From: Dehalobacterium formicoaceticum
GTDB lineage: Bacteria; Bacillota; Dehalobacteriia; Dehalobacteriales; Dehalobacteriaceae
NCBI RefSeq assembly: GCF_002224645.1
Contig: NZ_CP022121.1
Location: forward strand, 992,001-1,056,000
Reading direction: 5' to 3'
Length of the DNA: 64,000 nucleotides
A program made the position numbers and the translations under genes. The notes under the pieces are model-generated. The model had not been told where the DNA came from. It was given only the letters and a program-made list of their open reading frames with translations, and ran no database searches. Shown here in pieces: positions 9,239 to 17,658 of the stretch (position 1 is the stretch's first letter; every line of letters begins with the position of its first letter).

Positions 9239-10015
9239 ATGAATATTCTTGAAGTAAAGGACTTAACCTTAAGTTTCGGCGGGGTCATGGCGGTCAATAA
9301 ACTGAGTTTTGAGGTAGAAGAGCATTCTATCACCAGTTTAATTGGCCCCAATGGAGCGGGAAAAACATCTGCCTTTAATTGTTTGACAGGCTTTTATAAA
9401 CCGACATCAGGAGAAATCCTTTTCCAGGGAGAAAGTGTGCGCCACAAAAAACCTCATATTATTACCACTATGGGCATGGCCCGCACTTTTCAAAATTTAC
9501 GATTATTCAAGGATATGACGGTTTTGGAAAATGTCATGTCCGGTATGCATTGCCGTACCAGATCGGGAATTGGCCGGGCGATTTTTCGTACCCCTTATCA
9601 GAAAGAAGAAGAAAAGAATATTTTAGATATTTCAAAAGAATGTCTTGATTTTGTAGGTATTCTGGATAAACAAGATCGCTGCGCCAAGAATTTGCCCTAT
9701 GGGGATCAACGTCGGGTAGAATGGGCGCGGGCTTTAGCAACCCAGCCCAAACTGCTTCTTTTAGACGAACCGGCAGCAGGGTTGAATCATGACGAAAAAC
9801 AACAACTGATGGACTTAATTCGAAAAATCAGGGACAAAAGAAATATTACGATTTTTTTAATTGAACATAATATGGAACTCATTATGAAGATTTCAGAAAA
9901 AATTGTTGTCATCGATTATGGCAAGAAAATCGCCGAGGGCGGTGCGGCAGATATTCAGAATAACCCTTTGGTGATTGAGGCATATCTCGGAAAGGAGGAT
10001 GATGAAGCAATATGA
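9239..10015 (+). CDS. livG: Branched-chain amino acid ABC transporter ATPase LivG
   Basis: The first ATP-binding subunit of the LIV importer. Visible motifs are Walker A GPNGAGKTSAFN, the Q-loop region GMARTFQNLRLFKDMTVLENV, the signature-like LPYGDQRRVEWARAL typical of LivG, Walker B LLLLDEPAAGLNHDE and the switch His in IFLIEHNMELIM. ATG 9239 is chosen because it follows CGAGGTGAAT and gives the usual LivG N terminus (MNILEVKDLTLSFGG); the longer frame from 9203 adds 12 unsupported residues. Its stop overlaps the livF start. Confidence 0.95.
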   Translation: MNILEVKDLTLSFGGVMAVNKLSFEVEEHSITSLIGPNGAGKTSAFNCLTGFYKPTSGEILFQGESVRHKKPHIITTMGMARTFQNLRLFKDMTVLENVMSGMHCRTRSGIGRAIFRTPYQKEEEKNILDISKECLDFVGILDKQDRCAKNLPYGDQRRVEWARALATQPKLLLLDEPAAGLNHDEKQQLMDLIRKIRDKRNITIFLIEHNMELIMKISEKIVVIDYGKKIAEGGAADIQNNPLVIEAYLGKEDDEAI

Positions 10016-10728
10016 GCGAAGTCGTTCTTTCCCTTGAAGGAGTGCAAACATATTACGGGAAGATTCATGCTTTAAGAGGAATCAACATCACCGTAAAAAA
10101 GGGGCAAATTGTCACGTTGCTGGGTTCTAACGGTGCGGGGAAAAGCACAACATTAAAAACTATTTCCGCATTGATTCATGCCTCCTCAGGTAAGATTCAA
10201 TTTATGGGTCAGGATATCACCTCGGAAGCGCCCCATAAAATTGTTCAAATGGGCTTAATTCATGTTCCGGAAGGCAGACATATTTTTAAAGATTTAACGG
10301 TGAAGGAAAACCTGGAGTTGGGTTCCTTTACCTTAAAGGACGATCAGGAAAGAAAACGCAGAATGGAGCGGGTTTTTGAACGCTTTCCCCGTCTCCAGGA
10401 AAGATGGAAGCAAGATGGGGGGACCCTTTCCGGGGGAGAACAGCAGATGTTAGCCATTGGTCGTGCTTTGATGACTGAACCGAAGCTGCTTCTTTTGGAT
10501 GAGCCTTCCATGGGTTTGGCACCTGTGATCGTGCAGGAAATCGGCCGGATTATCAAAAGCTTAAATGAAGAAGGAACTACGATTTTGCTTGTGGAGCAGA
10601 ACGCCAAAATGGCCTTAAAGCTGGCCCATTATGGTTATGTGATTGACACCGGTGTCATCGTGATGGAAGATAAAAGTGAAAATCTCCGGGAAAATGCAAG
10701 TGTTGTCAAAGCTTATTTAGGTGGCTAA
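10012..10728 (+). CDS. livF: Branched-chain amino acid ABC transporter ATPase LivF
   Basis: The second ATP-binding subunit, 238 residues. It has Walker A GSNGAGKSTTLK, the LivF block HVPEGRHIFKDLTVKENLELG, signature LSGGEQQMLAIGRAL, Walker B LLLLDEPSMGLAP and the switch region ILLVEQNAKMAL. ATG 10012 overlaps the livG TGA by the ATGA arrangement, so the two are translationally coupled. It closes the liv operon, with a strong terminator just after it. Confidence 0.96.
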   Translation: MSEVVLSLEGVQTYYGKIHALRGINITVKKGQIVTLLGSNGAGKSTTLKTISALIHASSGKIQFMGQDITSEAPHKIVQMGLIHVPEGRHIFKDLTVKENLELGSFTLKDDQERKRRMERVFERFPRLQERWKQDGGTLSGGEQQMLAIGRALMTEPKLLLLDEPSMGLAPVIVQEIGRIIKSLNEEGTTILLVEQNAKMALKLAHYGYVIDTGVIVMEDKSENLRENASVVKAYLGG

Positions 10729-10736
10729 AATCCATT

Positions 10737-10772
10737 AAAACCTTCTGTTTAATAAAAACAGAAGGTTTTTTA
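10737..10772 (+). terminator. Rho-independent terminator of the liv operon
   Basis: Arms AAAACCTTCTGTTT (10737-10750) and AAACAGAAGGTTTT (10756-10769) are perfectly complementary across a 5-nt loop and run into a T tract. Confidence 0.9.
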
Positions 10773-10915
10773 GATTTAAAAAGGAATTTGGTTTTTAATG
10801 TCGAAATATAATAATGTTTGTGTCATGGATTTAATTTCATGGATTTAATAAATAGATCAGTTCAGGTAAGGTTTGCCAATAGCATAGAAAATAGCATATC
10901 AGAGGTGAATGTTCA

Positions 10916-11623
10916 TTGATTATACAAATGGCAGGAGTAAGTAAGACATACAATAATGGTGTTCCTGCCCTGACAGATATCGATCTTAACATAGACAAGG
11001 GCGAATTTGTTTTTGTCATCGGGCCCAGCGGTGCCGGTAAATCAACTTTAGTCCGTTTATTGTTCCTAGAGGAATTACCTACGTCCGGACAAATTTACAT
11101 CAGCGGCCGAAGTATCCTCCGTCTGAATCGAAAAGAGATTGCTCGTTTAAGAAGAAACTTCGGTGTTGTTTTTCAGGATTTTAGATTGCTGCCTAATTTG
11201 AGTGTCTATGATAATGTTGCCTTTGCTTTAAGGGTAACGGAATGTTCTAAGAACAGAATTCGTCAACGGGTACCGGAGGTGCTCGAATTAGTGGGCTTAA
11301 GCCATAAAAAAGATGTTCTGCCAACTCAATTGTCTGGTGGAGAGCAACAAAGAGTCGCGGTGGCACGGGCGATTGTCAACCAGCCCATGGTGCTCATTGC
11401 GGATGAACCGACAGGTAATCTTGATCCCAAAACATCCTGGGAATTAATGGAGTTGTTCGAAAAAATCAGTCAAACGGGGACGACAATTCTGGTAGCTACC
11501 CATGCAAAAGAAATTGTAGACAAAATGAAAAAAAGGGTGCTTGTTTTAGATCAAGGCACCTTGATCCGGGATGACGTGGAGGGTGGTTATCATGAAGTTA
11601 AGAACGATCGGCTACTTCTTTAA
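10916..11623 (+). CDS. ftsE: Cell division ABC transporter ATPase FtsE
   Basis: FtsE is the ATPase of the FtsEX complex, which does not transport but activates peptidoglycan hydrolases. Visible: Walker A GPSGAGKSTLVRLL, Q-loop VVFQDFRLLPNLSVYDNV, signature LSGGEQQRVAVARA, Walker B VLIADEPTGNLDP and switch His in LVATHAKEIVD. The start is TTG 10916 (MIIQMAGVSKTY), about 10 nt behind AGGTG and matching the family N terminus; the in-frame ATG four codons later is possible but shortens the first beta strand. The 3' end overlaps ftsX by 32 nt. The gene order ftsE-ftsX-hydrolase-ctpA follows. Confidence 0.95.
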   Translation: MIIQMAGVSKTYNNGVPALTDIDLNIDKGEFVFVIGPSGAGKSTLVRLLFLEELPTSGQIYISGRSILRLNRKEIARLRRNFGVVFQDFRLLPNLSVYDNVAFALRVTECSKNRIRQRVPEVLELVGLSHKKDVLPTQLSGGEQQRVAVARAIVNQPMVLIADEPTGNLDPKTSWELMELFEKISQTGTTILVATHAKEIVDKMKKRVLVLDQGTLIRDDVEGGYHEVKNDRLLL

Positions 11624-12476
11624 GGAAGCGGTGCTTTCCTTAAAAAGAAATGGCTGGATGAGTGTTGCCTCAATTGCAACCGTAGCCATTTCCTTATTTG
11701 TGTGCGGAGTATTTTTGCTTTTGGTGTTAAATGTTAATAGCATGGCATATCGTATCGAATCCAGTATCGAGATTTCCACTTTCTTCCAGGATGATGCAAC
11801 AGATGAGGAAATCCGGGAGATTCAGGAGCAAATTCAATCTTATCCAGGTATTGCGGAGGTCAAACTGATCACCAGTGAGCAGCATTTAGCATCCTTAAAA
11901 AACCAGTTTGGAGATCGAAAAGAATTATTGGATTCTTTAGGGTATAACCCCTTGCCTGATTCCTTAGTTATTAATACTAAGACGGCGGATGATGTGGTTC
12001 CGGTAGCTCAATCCCTGGAAAACACCGGTTATTTTCAAAAAGTACGTTACGGCCAAGGCTTTGTGGAAAAACTCTTTTCCTTGATTAATTGGGTGCGGCT
12101 TTTAGGAGGGGGAGTCATTATACTTCTGGGGCTGGCTGCGGTGGTATTGGTGGCGATTACCATTCGCTTAACGGTTTATGCGAGAAAAAAAGAAATTACC
12201 ATTATGAAATATGTAGGGGCCACAGACTGGTTTATCCGCTGGCCGTTCTTTTTAGAGGGGATTTTCCTGGGATTAATCGGATCCCTGGTAGCGGTTTTGC
12301 TTTTATATTGGGCTTATTCCTCTCTATTGGATAACGTCAGTGTTTCGTTGACTTTTATCAAGTTGGTGAGTGCGCCTGATTTATTGTGGAAAATTAGCCT
12401 GGGGATGATTCTGATTGGGATTTCCCTGGGAGCCATAGGAAGTGTCGTTTCTTTACGTAAATTCTTAAAAGTGTAA
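11592..12476 (+). CDS. ftsX: Cell division ABC transporter permease FtsX
   Basis: FtsX is the membrane partner of FtsE. It has one N-terminal hydrophobic helix (SIATVAISLFVCGVFLLLVL), an extracytoplasmic domain of about 120 residues (ESSIEISTFFQDDATDEEI onward) that contacts the hydrolase, and three C-terminal helices including VIILLGLAAVVLVAITIRL. The KEITIMKYVGATDWFIRWPF loop is the family hallmark. ATG 11592 follows GGAGGGTGG and is preferred over the longer open start at 11571. It overlaps ftsE and its stop abuts the EnvC-like gene, whose product is the likely client. Confidence 0.95.
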   Translation: MKLRTIGYFFKEAVLSLKRNGWMSVASIATVAISLFVCGVFLLLVLNVNSMAYRIESSIEISTFFQDDATDEEIREIQEQIQSYPGIAEVKLITSEQHLASLKNQFGDRKELLDSLGYNPLPDSLVINTKTADDVVPVAQSLENTGYFQKVRYGQGFVEKLFSLINWVRLLGGGVIILLGLAAVVLVAITIRLTVYARKKEITIMKYVGATDWFIRWPFFLEGIFLGLIGSLVAVLLLYWAYSSLLDNVSVSLTFIKLVSAPDLLWKISLGMILIGISLGAIGSVVSLRKFLKV

Positions 12477-12493
12477 TGCAAGGGGGTAAAAAA

Positions 12494-13648
12494 TTGTTTT
12501 GGATGGGGAGTAAAAAGGTAGTTGCAGGATTAGTGGCAGCGGGGTTTTTTCTGACAGCCAGCTTATTGCCGGCATATGGGGATCAATTAGATAACTTTAA
12601 GAAGAAACAGCAAAACTTAAAGCAACAGATAACAGCGCAAAGGGAAACATTAAAGGAAAAAGAAGCTCAAAAGAAAACCTATGTCGGTCAGTTAGATCAG
12701 CTGGAAGACCAAATGAAAGGGATTCAGTCAGAATTAAATACCTTGGCAGATCAGCTGAAAGATGCTGAAAAAAAGGTGGCCCAATCTACCGAAGAATTGG
12801 AAAAATCGGAAGCGGAATTGGCAGAACGCATGGAGCTCTTCAGCCAAATGGTAAAAGAGGTCTATTTAAATGGACAGGTATCTTATTTGGAGGTGGCATT
12901 CGAGTCCACCAGCTTTAATGATTTACTGACTCGATTTGATTTGATGGAAAAACTGGTGGAACAAGATGTAGAAATCTTAGACCGGGTGGAGGCACAAATC
13001 AAAGAGGTTGAGGACAAGAAAGCCCAATTGGAAAAAGAAAGAAATAAGATTGTCAGCATTAAAAAATCCACGGAAAGAAGAAAACAGGATCTGGCGGCAC
13101 GACAGCAAGAAAAAAGACAGTGGATTGGGAAGATCGAAGAAGATCAAAAGCAGGTAGAAAAAGCTTTAAATGAGATGGAAAGTCTTTCCGCTCAATTGGC
13201 TGCTCAGATTAATAAAATCCAGCAAGAGCGGATGGCTAAATCCGGATCAAAGTTTAACGGTGTCTTTTCCTGGCCTACTCCTGGTCACACCAGGGTTACC
13301 TCGGAATATGGTTATCGGATCCACCCGGTATTAAAAACAAAGAGAATGCATACGGGTATTGATATTGGTGCGCCTTCCGGTACTGCTATTAAAGCGGTGG
13401 CCGATGGAACCGTAATTTATTCCGGCTGGCTGGGGGCGTATGGTAACGCCGTGGTCATTGATCATGGAGGCGGGATTTCTTCCATGTATGCTCATCAATC
13501 CCGCATCTCGGTTTCAACTGATCAGGGTGTGAAAAAAGGAGATTCGGTGGGAAAGGTGGGGAGCACCGGATGGAGTACAGGACCTCATCTCCACTTTGAG
13601 GTGCGAAAAAACGGCAATCCCATTAATCCATGGAATTACTTAAAATAA
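12494..13648 (+). CDS. EnvC/NlpD-like murein hydrolase activator with M23 domain
   Basis: A secreted or membrane-anchored 384-residue protein: signal-like segment VVAGLVAAGFFLTASLLPAYG, then a coiled coil from about residue 25 to 240 rich in Gln, Lys and Glu, then a C-terminal M23 (LytM) domain. The zinc ligands of an active M23 enzyme are visible as HTGID (His about 286, Asp 290) and HLHFE (about 366), so it may cut peptidoglycan itself and not only activate amidases. TTG 12494 is chosen because AAGGGGG lies 7 nt before it; the ATG at 12476 has no site. Position directly after ftsX indicates that FtsEX controls it through the coiled coil, as known for EnvC and PcsB. Confidence 0.9.
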   Translation: MFWMGSKKVVAGLVAAGFFLTASLLPAYGDQLDNFKKKQQNLKQQITAQRETLKEKEAQKKTYVGQLDQLEDQMKGIQSELNTLADQLKDAEKKVAQSTEELEKSEAELAERMELFSQMVKEVYLNGQVSYLEVAFESTSFNDLLTRFDLMEKLVEQDVEILDRVEAQIKEVEDKKAQLEKERNKIVSIKKSTERRKQDLAARQQEKRQWIGKIEEDQKQVEKALNEMESLSAQLAAQINKIQQERMAKSGSKFNGVFSWPTPGHTRVTSEYGYRIHPVLKTKRMHTGIDIGAPSGTAIKAVADGTVIYSGWLGAYGNAVVIDHGGGISSMYAHQSRISVSTDQGVKKGDSVGKVGSTGWSTGPHLHFEVRKNGNPINPWNYLK

Positions 13649-13686
13649 AATTATTAAAATTTAATTTTCGATTGACGGCGCTGAGT

Positions 13687-13716
13687 ACAAAAGGCACTTC
13701 CAAAGTGCCTTTTGTT
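13687..13716 (+). terminator. Terminator after the ftsEX group
   Basis: ACAAAAGGCACTT (13687-13699) and AAGTGCCTTTTGT (13703-13715) pair perfectly around a 3-nt loop; the arms themselves provide the A- and T-rich flanks. The 140 bases that follow up to ctpA show no gene. Confidence 0.85.
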
Positions 13717-13853
13717 GCGTTATAATCAAAGGATAGATTATGTTTTTCAATATTTAATTAATAAATCGGTACAAAAACTCATATCATGATCTTAGATATT
13801 GCCGCCGTAAATCCTTTGAAGGGTTTAACCGATTTAAGGAGGATGATTTTTAA

Positions 13854-15032
13854 GTGTCAAAAAAACGTGGCTTTATTATGGGCCTGGCAGCTGGATTCGC
13901 CCTGACTGCCGGCCTTTTACTGCTTATGGTTACGATGAATATTTATCATTTGGGAAACGGATTTAAGACTGTATCTTTGCTCAAGTCTCGAGCTTTAGAA
14001 CCTTTAAGTGCTGTTCAGCTAGTGGATGGCGCCATGAAGGGGATGGTGGAATCCCTGGATGATCCTTATTCTGTATATTTAGAACCTAATGATTATCAAT
14101 CTCTTCAAACCAGTATGAAAGGAACTTATGGCGGCCTAGGCATTTATGTGGGCATTTCCCAGGATACCAAGAAGCTCACCGTAATGTCTCCCATCAAAGG
14201 TACCCCGGCAGCGGAAGCAGGGATTAAATCCGGAGATGAGATATGGGAAATTGACGGAAAAAATACTACGGAAATGGATATTGATACCGCTGTAGCCTTA
14301 ATGAAGGGGGAAGCCGGAACAAAAGTGACCCTTGGCATCAAAGGAACCAATGATGAAAAGATACGTCAGGTTCCTCTCGCCCGAAAGATTATCGAAATTC
14401 CTTCGGTTGAAGGGCAGATGCTGAAGGAAAATCCCCATCTTGCTTATGTAAATATTTCTATGTTCAATGATTTGACGGGAAAAGAGCTTAGAGAAACGAT
14501 CGATGAATTGAGATCTAAAAATGATTGCCGGGGGCTGATTCTGGATTTACGCAATAATCCGGGAGGGGCGCTGAATGCTGCTGTAGAAGCGGGAAGCCTT
14601 TTTGTGCCGGAGGGCGAGCCGGTGGTTTGGCTGGTAGATAAATCCCGTACGGAAGAATTTACCTCCGGGGGTCCTTTGCTGGATCTGCCTCTGGTGGTGT
14701 TGATCAATAAGGGGAGTGCCAGCGCTTCGGAAATTTTAGCGGGAGCCATTAAAGATGTTAAGGCAGGCACTTTGGTGGGAGAGACCAGCTTTGGGAAGGG
14801 CATCGTCCAAAGTGTGTTTGAAATCGGCGATGGAGCTGCCTTGAAAATAACTACTGCAAAATATCTCACCCCCGATAAAAATGACATTCATAAAAAGGGC
14901 ATTGAGCCGGATGTGCAGGTACTTCTTCCGGAAGATGCAGATCCTGCCGTGATTTATAGTATCGATCCTAAAGCTGATGTACAGTTAAAGAAGGGGATTG
15001 AGGTTTTACAAGCTAAAATTAAGCAGCAATAG
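13854..15032 (+). CDS. ctpA: Carboxy-terminal processing peptidase, S41 family with PDZ domain
   Basis: CtpA-type serine proteases cut envelope proteins near their C termini. There is an N-terminal anchor (MGLAAGFALTAGLLLLMVTM), a PDZ domain at about residues 85-165 (GTYGGLGIYVGIS, GTPAAEAGIKSGDEIWEIDG) and the S41 catalytic domain at about 170-370 with the Ser region INKGSASASEILAG and the Lys region GETSFGKGIVQS. The length of 392 residues is usual. GTG 13854 lies about 11 nt behind AAGGAGG. In Bacillus CtpB acts in sporulation signalling; here placement after ftsEX and the M23 protein suggests envelope or division protein turnover. Confidence 0.94.
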   Translation: MSKKRGFIMGLAAGFALTAGLLLLMVTMNIYHLGNGFKTVSLLKSRALEPLSAVQLVDGAMKGMVESLDDPYSVYLEPNDYQSLQTSMKGTYGGLGIYVGISQDTKKLTVMSPIKGTPAAEAGIKSGDEIWEIDGKNTTEMDIDTAVALMKGEAGTKVTLGIKGTNDEKIRQVPLARKIIEIPSVEGQMLKENPHLAYVNISMFNDLTGKELRETIDELRSKNDCRGLILDLRNNPGGALNAAVEAGSLFVPEGEPVVWLVDKSRTEEFTSGGPLLDLPLVVLINKGSASASEILAGAIKDVKAGTLVGETSFGKGIVQSVFEIGDGAALKITTAKYLTPDKNDIHKKGIEPDVQVLLPEDADPAVIYSIDPKADVQLKKGIEVLQAKIKQQ

Positions 15033-15092
15033 GGATATCTCTTGAATTTACCCAGTGAATAAGATACAATAGGTTTATTAAAAGCACGTTAA

Positions 15093-15124
15093 GAAAAACC
15101 ACGGGGTTTCCCGTGGTTTTTCAG
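15093..15124 (+). terminator. Terminator after ctpA
   Basis: GAAAAACCACGGG (15093-15105) and CCCGTGGTTTTTC (15110-15122) are perfect 13-bp arms around a 4-nt loop. Confidence 0.9.
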
Positions 15125-15182
15125 TAAGTCTGGATATTTTCAGCAAGTAAGAAATCAATTCCATGAAAGAAGGAGACTTTTT

Positions 15183-16385
15183 ATGTATTGGGCGGATCAA
15201 AAAACCAGATCTTTGCGCTCCATCGGGCTCTTAATCTTCCTGGTGTCAATTGGGGAAGGGATGACGGCTCCCGCGATTCCCCTTGTAGGCAGCGGGTTAG
15301 GTGCCTCCTATAGCTTAATTGGTTTTTTTATGACAGGATATTCTGTGGCTTACTGCATCATGACCATCCTTTCCGGAAGATGTTCTGATATTTGGGGCAG
15401 AAAAAAGATCCTTCTCTTTAGCATCTTTCTCTGTTTTTGCGCTTCTTTAGGATATTGCTTTGCTCAATCCTCCTATTCTTTACTGATCTTCCGTACTTTG
15501 GAGGGGATGAGCAGGGGGATTTTGTGGGTGGTGCTGGAGGCGATTTTGGCGGATAACACTCTGCCTGAAAACAGAGGCCGAGAATCGGGACGCTTTACTT
15601 TCTTTTACGGAATGGGTGCCATGTCAGGCTGTATTATCGGCGGTTTAGTTATGGAATATTTTCCTTTGACTACCGTTTTCCCCGCCTACCCGGTGTTCTG
15701 TGTTCTGGCTTTCATCATTGGATTACGGGGAATCACGGAAGTGGCAGAGGGAGAGGAAGTATTGGATGGGGAAGCCTCTGCCGGATTTCCTGCTTATTGG
15801 CGGGAATTTAAAATTATCTGGCCTTTTTGTTATCTCTTTTTTGTTTACGCCGGCTTCCTCTATTCCATTTCCGGAATGTTATCTATGGTGGCAGGTTATT
15901 TCCAGGTCTCATACTTAGGGATTGGTTTTACTTTTGCTTTATTTTGGGGCTGCAGAACCATCTCATTCGCCGTTTCCGGAAGATTGTCTGATAACCTGGG
16001 GAGAAAACCCTTGCTAATGGGAGCTAGTATTATGCTTGCCATTGCTGCTGCCTTGTTTATAGTTGGAGCGAGCTTTAATTCCATTACCTTGGCAGCTATT
16101 TTTGGAGGTATGGGTACGGGATTTATGTATCCGCTGCTTGTCGCGGGTGTGGCAGACAACGCTTCCAGGGGGTACAGCGGCTTCGATTTGGGGCTGATGG
16201 AGTTTATCGGTTCTTTGGGTATGATTACTCAGACCGGTCTTTCCGGTCTTCTGGGTGAGCATGGGGGCGTACAAATGACCTACTCCTTTACCCTGCTTGT
16301 AAGTTTGGTTGCGATTGTCATTGCCTCCTTTTTTATCAAAAAAGATAAAATAAGGTCAGAACAGAATGCGTATGATCTTACTTAA
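15183..16385 (+). CDS. Major facilitator superfamily transporter
   Basis: A 400-residue carrier with about 12 hydrophobic segments. The MFS loop motif is visible twice, as GRCSDIWGRKKILLFS after helix 2 and GRLSDNLGRKPLLMGA after helix 8, and the central loop (EVAEGEEVLDGEASAG) divides the two six-helix halves. Such proteins are mostly drug or metabolite exporters; nothing in the sequence or neighbours names the substrate. ATG 15183 follows GAAGGAG. It has its own transcription unit after the ctpA terminator, and its last 8 bases overlap the 3' end of the convergent DUF362 gene. Confidence 0.9.
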   Translation: MYWADQKTRSLRSIGLLIFLVSIGEGMTAPAIPLVGSGLGASYSLIGFFMTGYSVAYCIMTILSGRCSDIWGRKKILLFSIFLCFCASLGYCFAQSSYSLLIFRTLEGMSRGILWVVLEAILADNTLPENRGRESGRFTFFYGMGAMSGCIIGGLVMEYFPLTTVFPAYPVFCVLAFIIGLRGITEVAEGEEVLDGEASAGFPAYWREFKIIWPFCYLFFVYAGFLYSISGMLSMVAGYFQVSYLGIGFTFALFWGCRTISFAVSGRLSDNLGRKPLLMGASIMLAIAAALFIVGASFNSITLAAIFGGMGTGFMYPLLVAGVADNASRGYSGFDLGLMEFIGSLGMITQTGLSGLLGEHGGVQMTYSFTLLVSLVAIVIASFFIKKDKIRSEQNAYDLT

Positions 16386-17460
16386 TTTCTACAAGGGAAT
16401 AATCCTGTGCACCAAGACCCCTTTTTTCTAATTCGTTCAATTGGATAAAGGGGTTTTTGCCATGCAGGCGCTGGAAAAGGTGACCATCACCGCCTAGTTC
16501 CAAACCCTGAGGAATGCCGGCAGGGATCAGATCCTCCATCTTAATGGCATCAAGACTGGCTCTTTCGATGGCCACAATATCATGAGATGCCATGATGCCA
16601 ATATCAGGTACTAAAGGAGGGGTGGTAAAACCCCAACAGTCACACAAGGCAGTAATATTGGTCAGGAAATTAATGTAGAAAACATGTCCCGGTAAAAAGG
16701 TTTTCAATACTTCCTCTGTGCATATGGCCATGCCTGTTTGAAAATTCCCATATTGCTCATCTTCCACGGTGATGGCATTGGTGGGACAGATTTTTACACA
16801 ATGCTGGCAAAAGGTGCAGTCATGAAAATTAATCTGATATTTGTTTTCTTCCGTGAATTGATTGGCGTGATAATTGCAACTATTGACACAAGCTTCACAA
16901 TGGGTGCAAAGATCCTCCTGCCAGCTTAGCCCGCCGGACAAATGGTGGATCTGTTGCCTGGTGCGATCCGTAACACAACCCATGGCAATGTTTTTGCAGG
17001 CTCCTCCGTATCCGCAGGCTCCATGTCCTTTCACATGAGAAAGGTCAATCATCACCTCCGCATCCTGGATATGACCGGCCACGTCAATATCCTTCAAGGA
17101 TTTAAAATCAACCTTGCGCTCATAAAAGTATTGATCCATGATCCCGCAGGCCGGGGTGATGGGCACACCTAGATAATCCTCAGTATAACCCCGGTCTTGC
17201 CCCCCGGAAACAATTTGATCTGTGATAAAAACCTTGGCTCCATATTCCTTCAGCCGATCCGTGAGGATTTTTACAAATATGGGGTGGATAGTGGAATAAC
17301 CGATTTTTCTGCCCAGGTGCATTTTGATCACGGTCCATTTATCTTTGACTATCTCTTCTAAATCCATTTGATCGATCAATCGTTGAAACTTGGCGGGCAA
17401 GGTATCCTCCAGCTCATATTTATCAAATTTGACAGATGAAAAGAGAATTTTAGCGCTCAT
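16378..17460 (-). CDS. DUF362 domain protein with two 4Fe-4S clusters
   Basis: A 360-residue protein with an N-terminal DUF362 domain (KWTVIKMHLGRKIGYSTIHP, MIDLSHVKGHGACGYGGACK) followed by a two-cluster ferredoxin insert: CTHCEACVNSC at about residues 190-200 and CTFCQHCVKICPTNAI about 30 residues later. DUF362 proteins are found across anaerobes and are thought to be redox proteins, but no reaction is established. ATG 17460 (MSAKILFSS) sits 7 nt behind GGAGGG; ATG 17466 and 17478 are open but badly spaced. It is transcribed away from the ATPase gene at 17659, and the near-palindrome ATTGAT-N8-ATCAAT (17515-17534) in the intergenic region could be a shared operator. Confidence 0.9.
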   Translation of the reverse strand: MSAKILFSSVKFDKYELEDTLPAKFQRLIDQMDLEEIVKDKWTVIKMHLGRKIGYSTIHPIFVKILTDRLKEYGAKVFITDQIVSGGQDRGYTEDYLGVPITPACGIMDQYFYERKVDFKSLKDIDVAGHIQDAEVMIDLSHVKGHGACGYGGACKNIAMGCVTDRTRQQIHHLSGGLSWQEDLCTHCEACVNSCNYHANQFTEENKYQINFHDCTFCQHCVKICPTNAITVEDEQYGNFQTGMAICTEEVLKTFLPGHVFYINFLTNITALCDCWGFTTPPLVPDIGIMASHDIVAIERASLDAIKMEDLIPAGIPQGLELGGDGHLFQRLHGKNPFIQLNELEKRGLGAQDYSLVEIK

Positions 17461-17658
17461 CGACATTCCCTCCTGCATAATTAAAATTAGCTCTGTTGAA
17501 TAATTTCAGCTTTTATTGATATTATATCATCAATTCCACAAATTACATAAAGTGAGTTTTCTCAACCGGGCCAAGCACTCGATCCATCAAAAATTCATAT
17601 CATAGCATATACTTGTAAACACCAAGGATATCCACAGGAAGGAGAGGGCGATGATTCA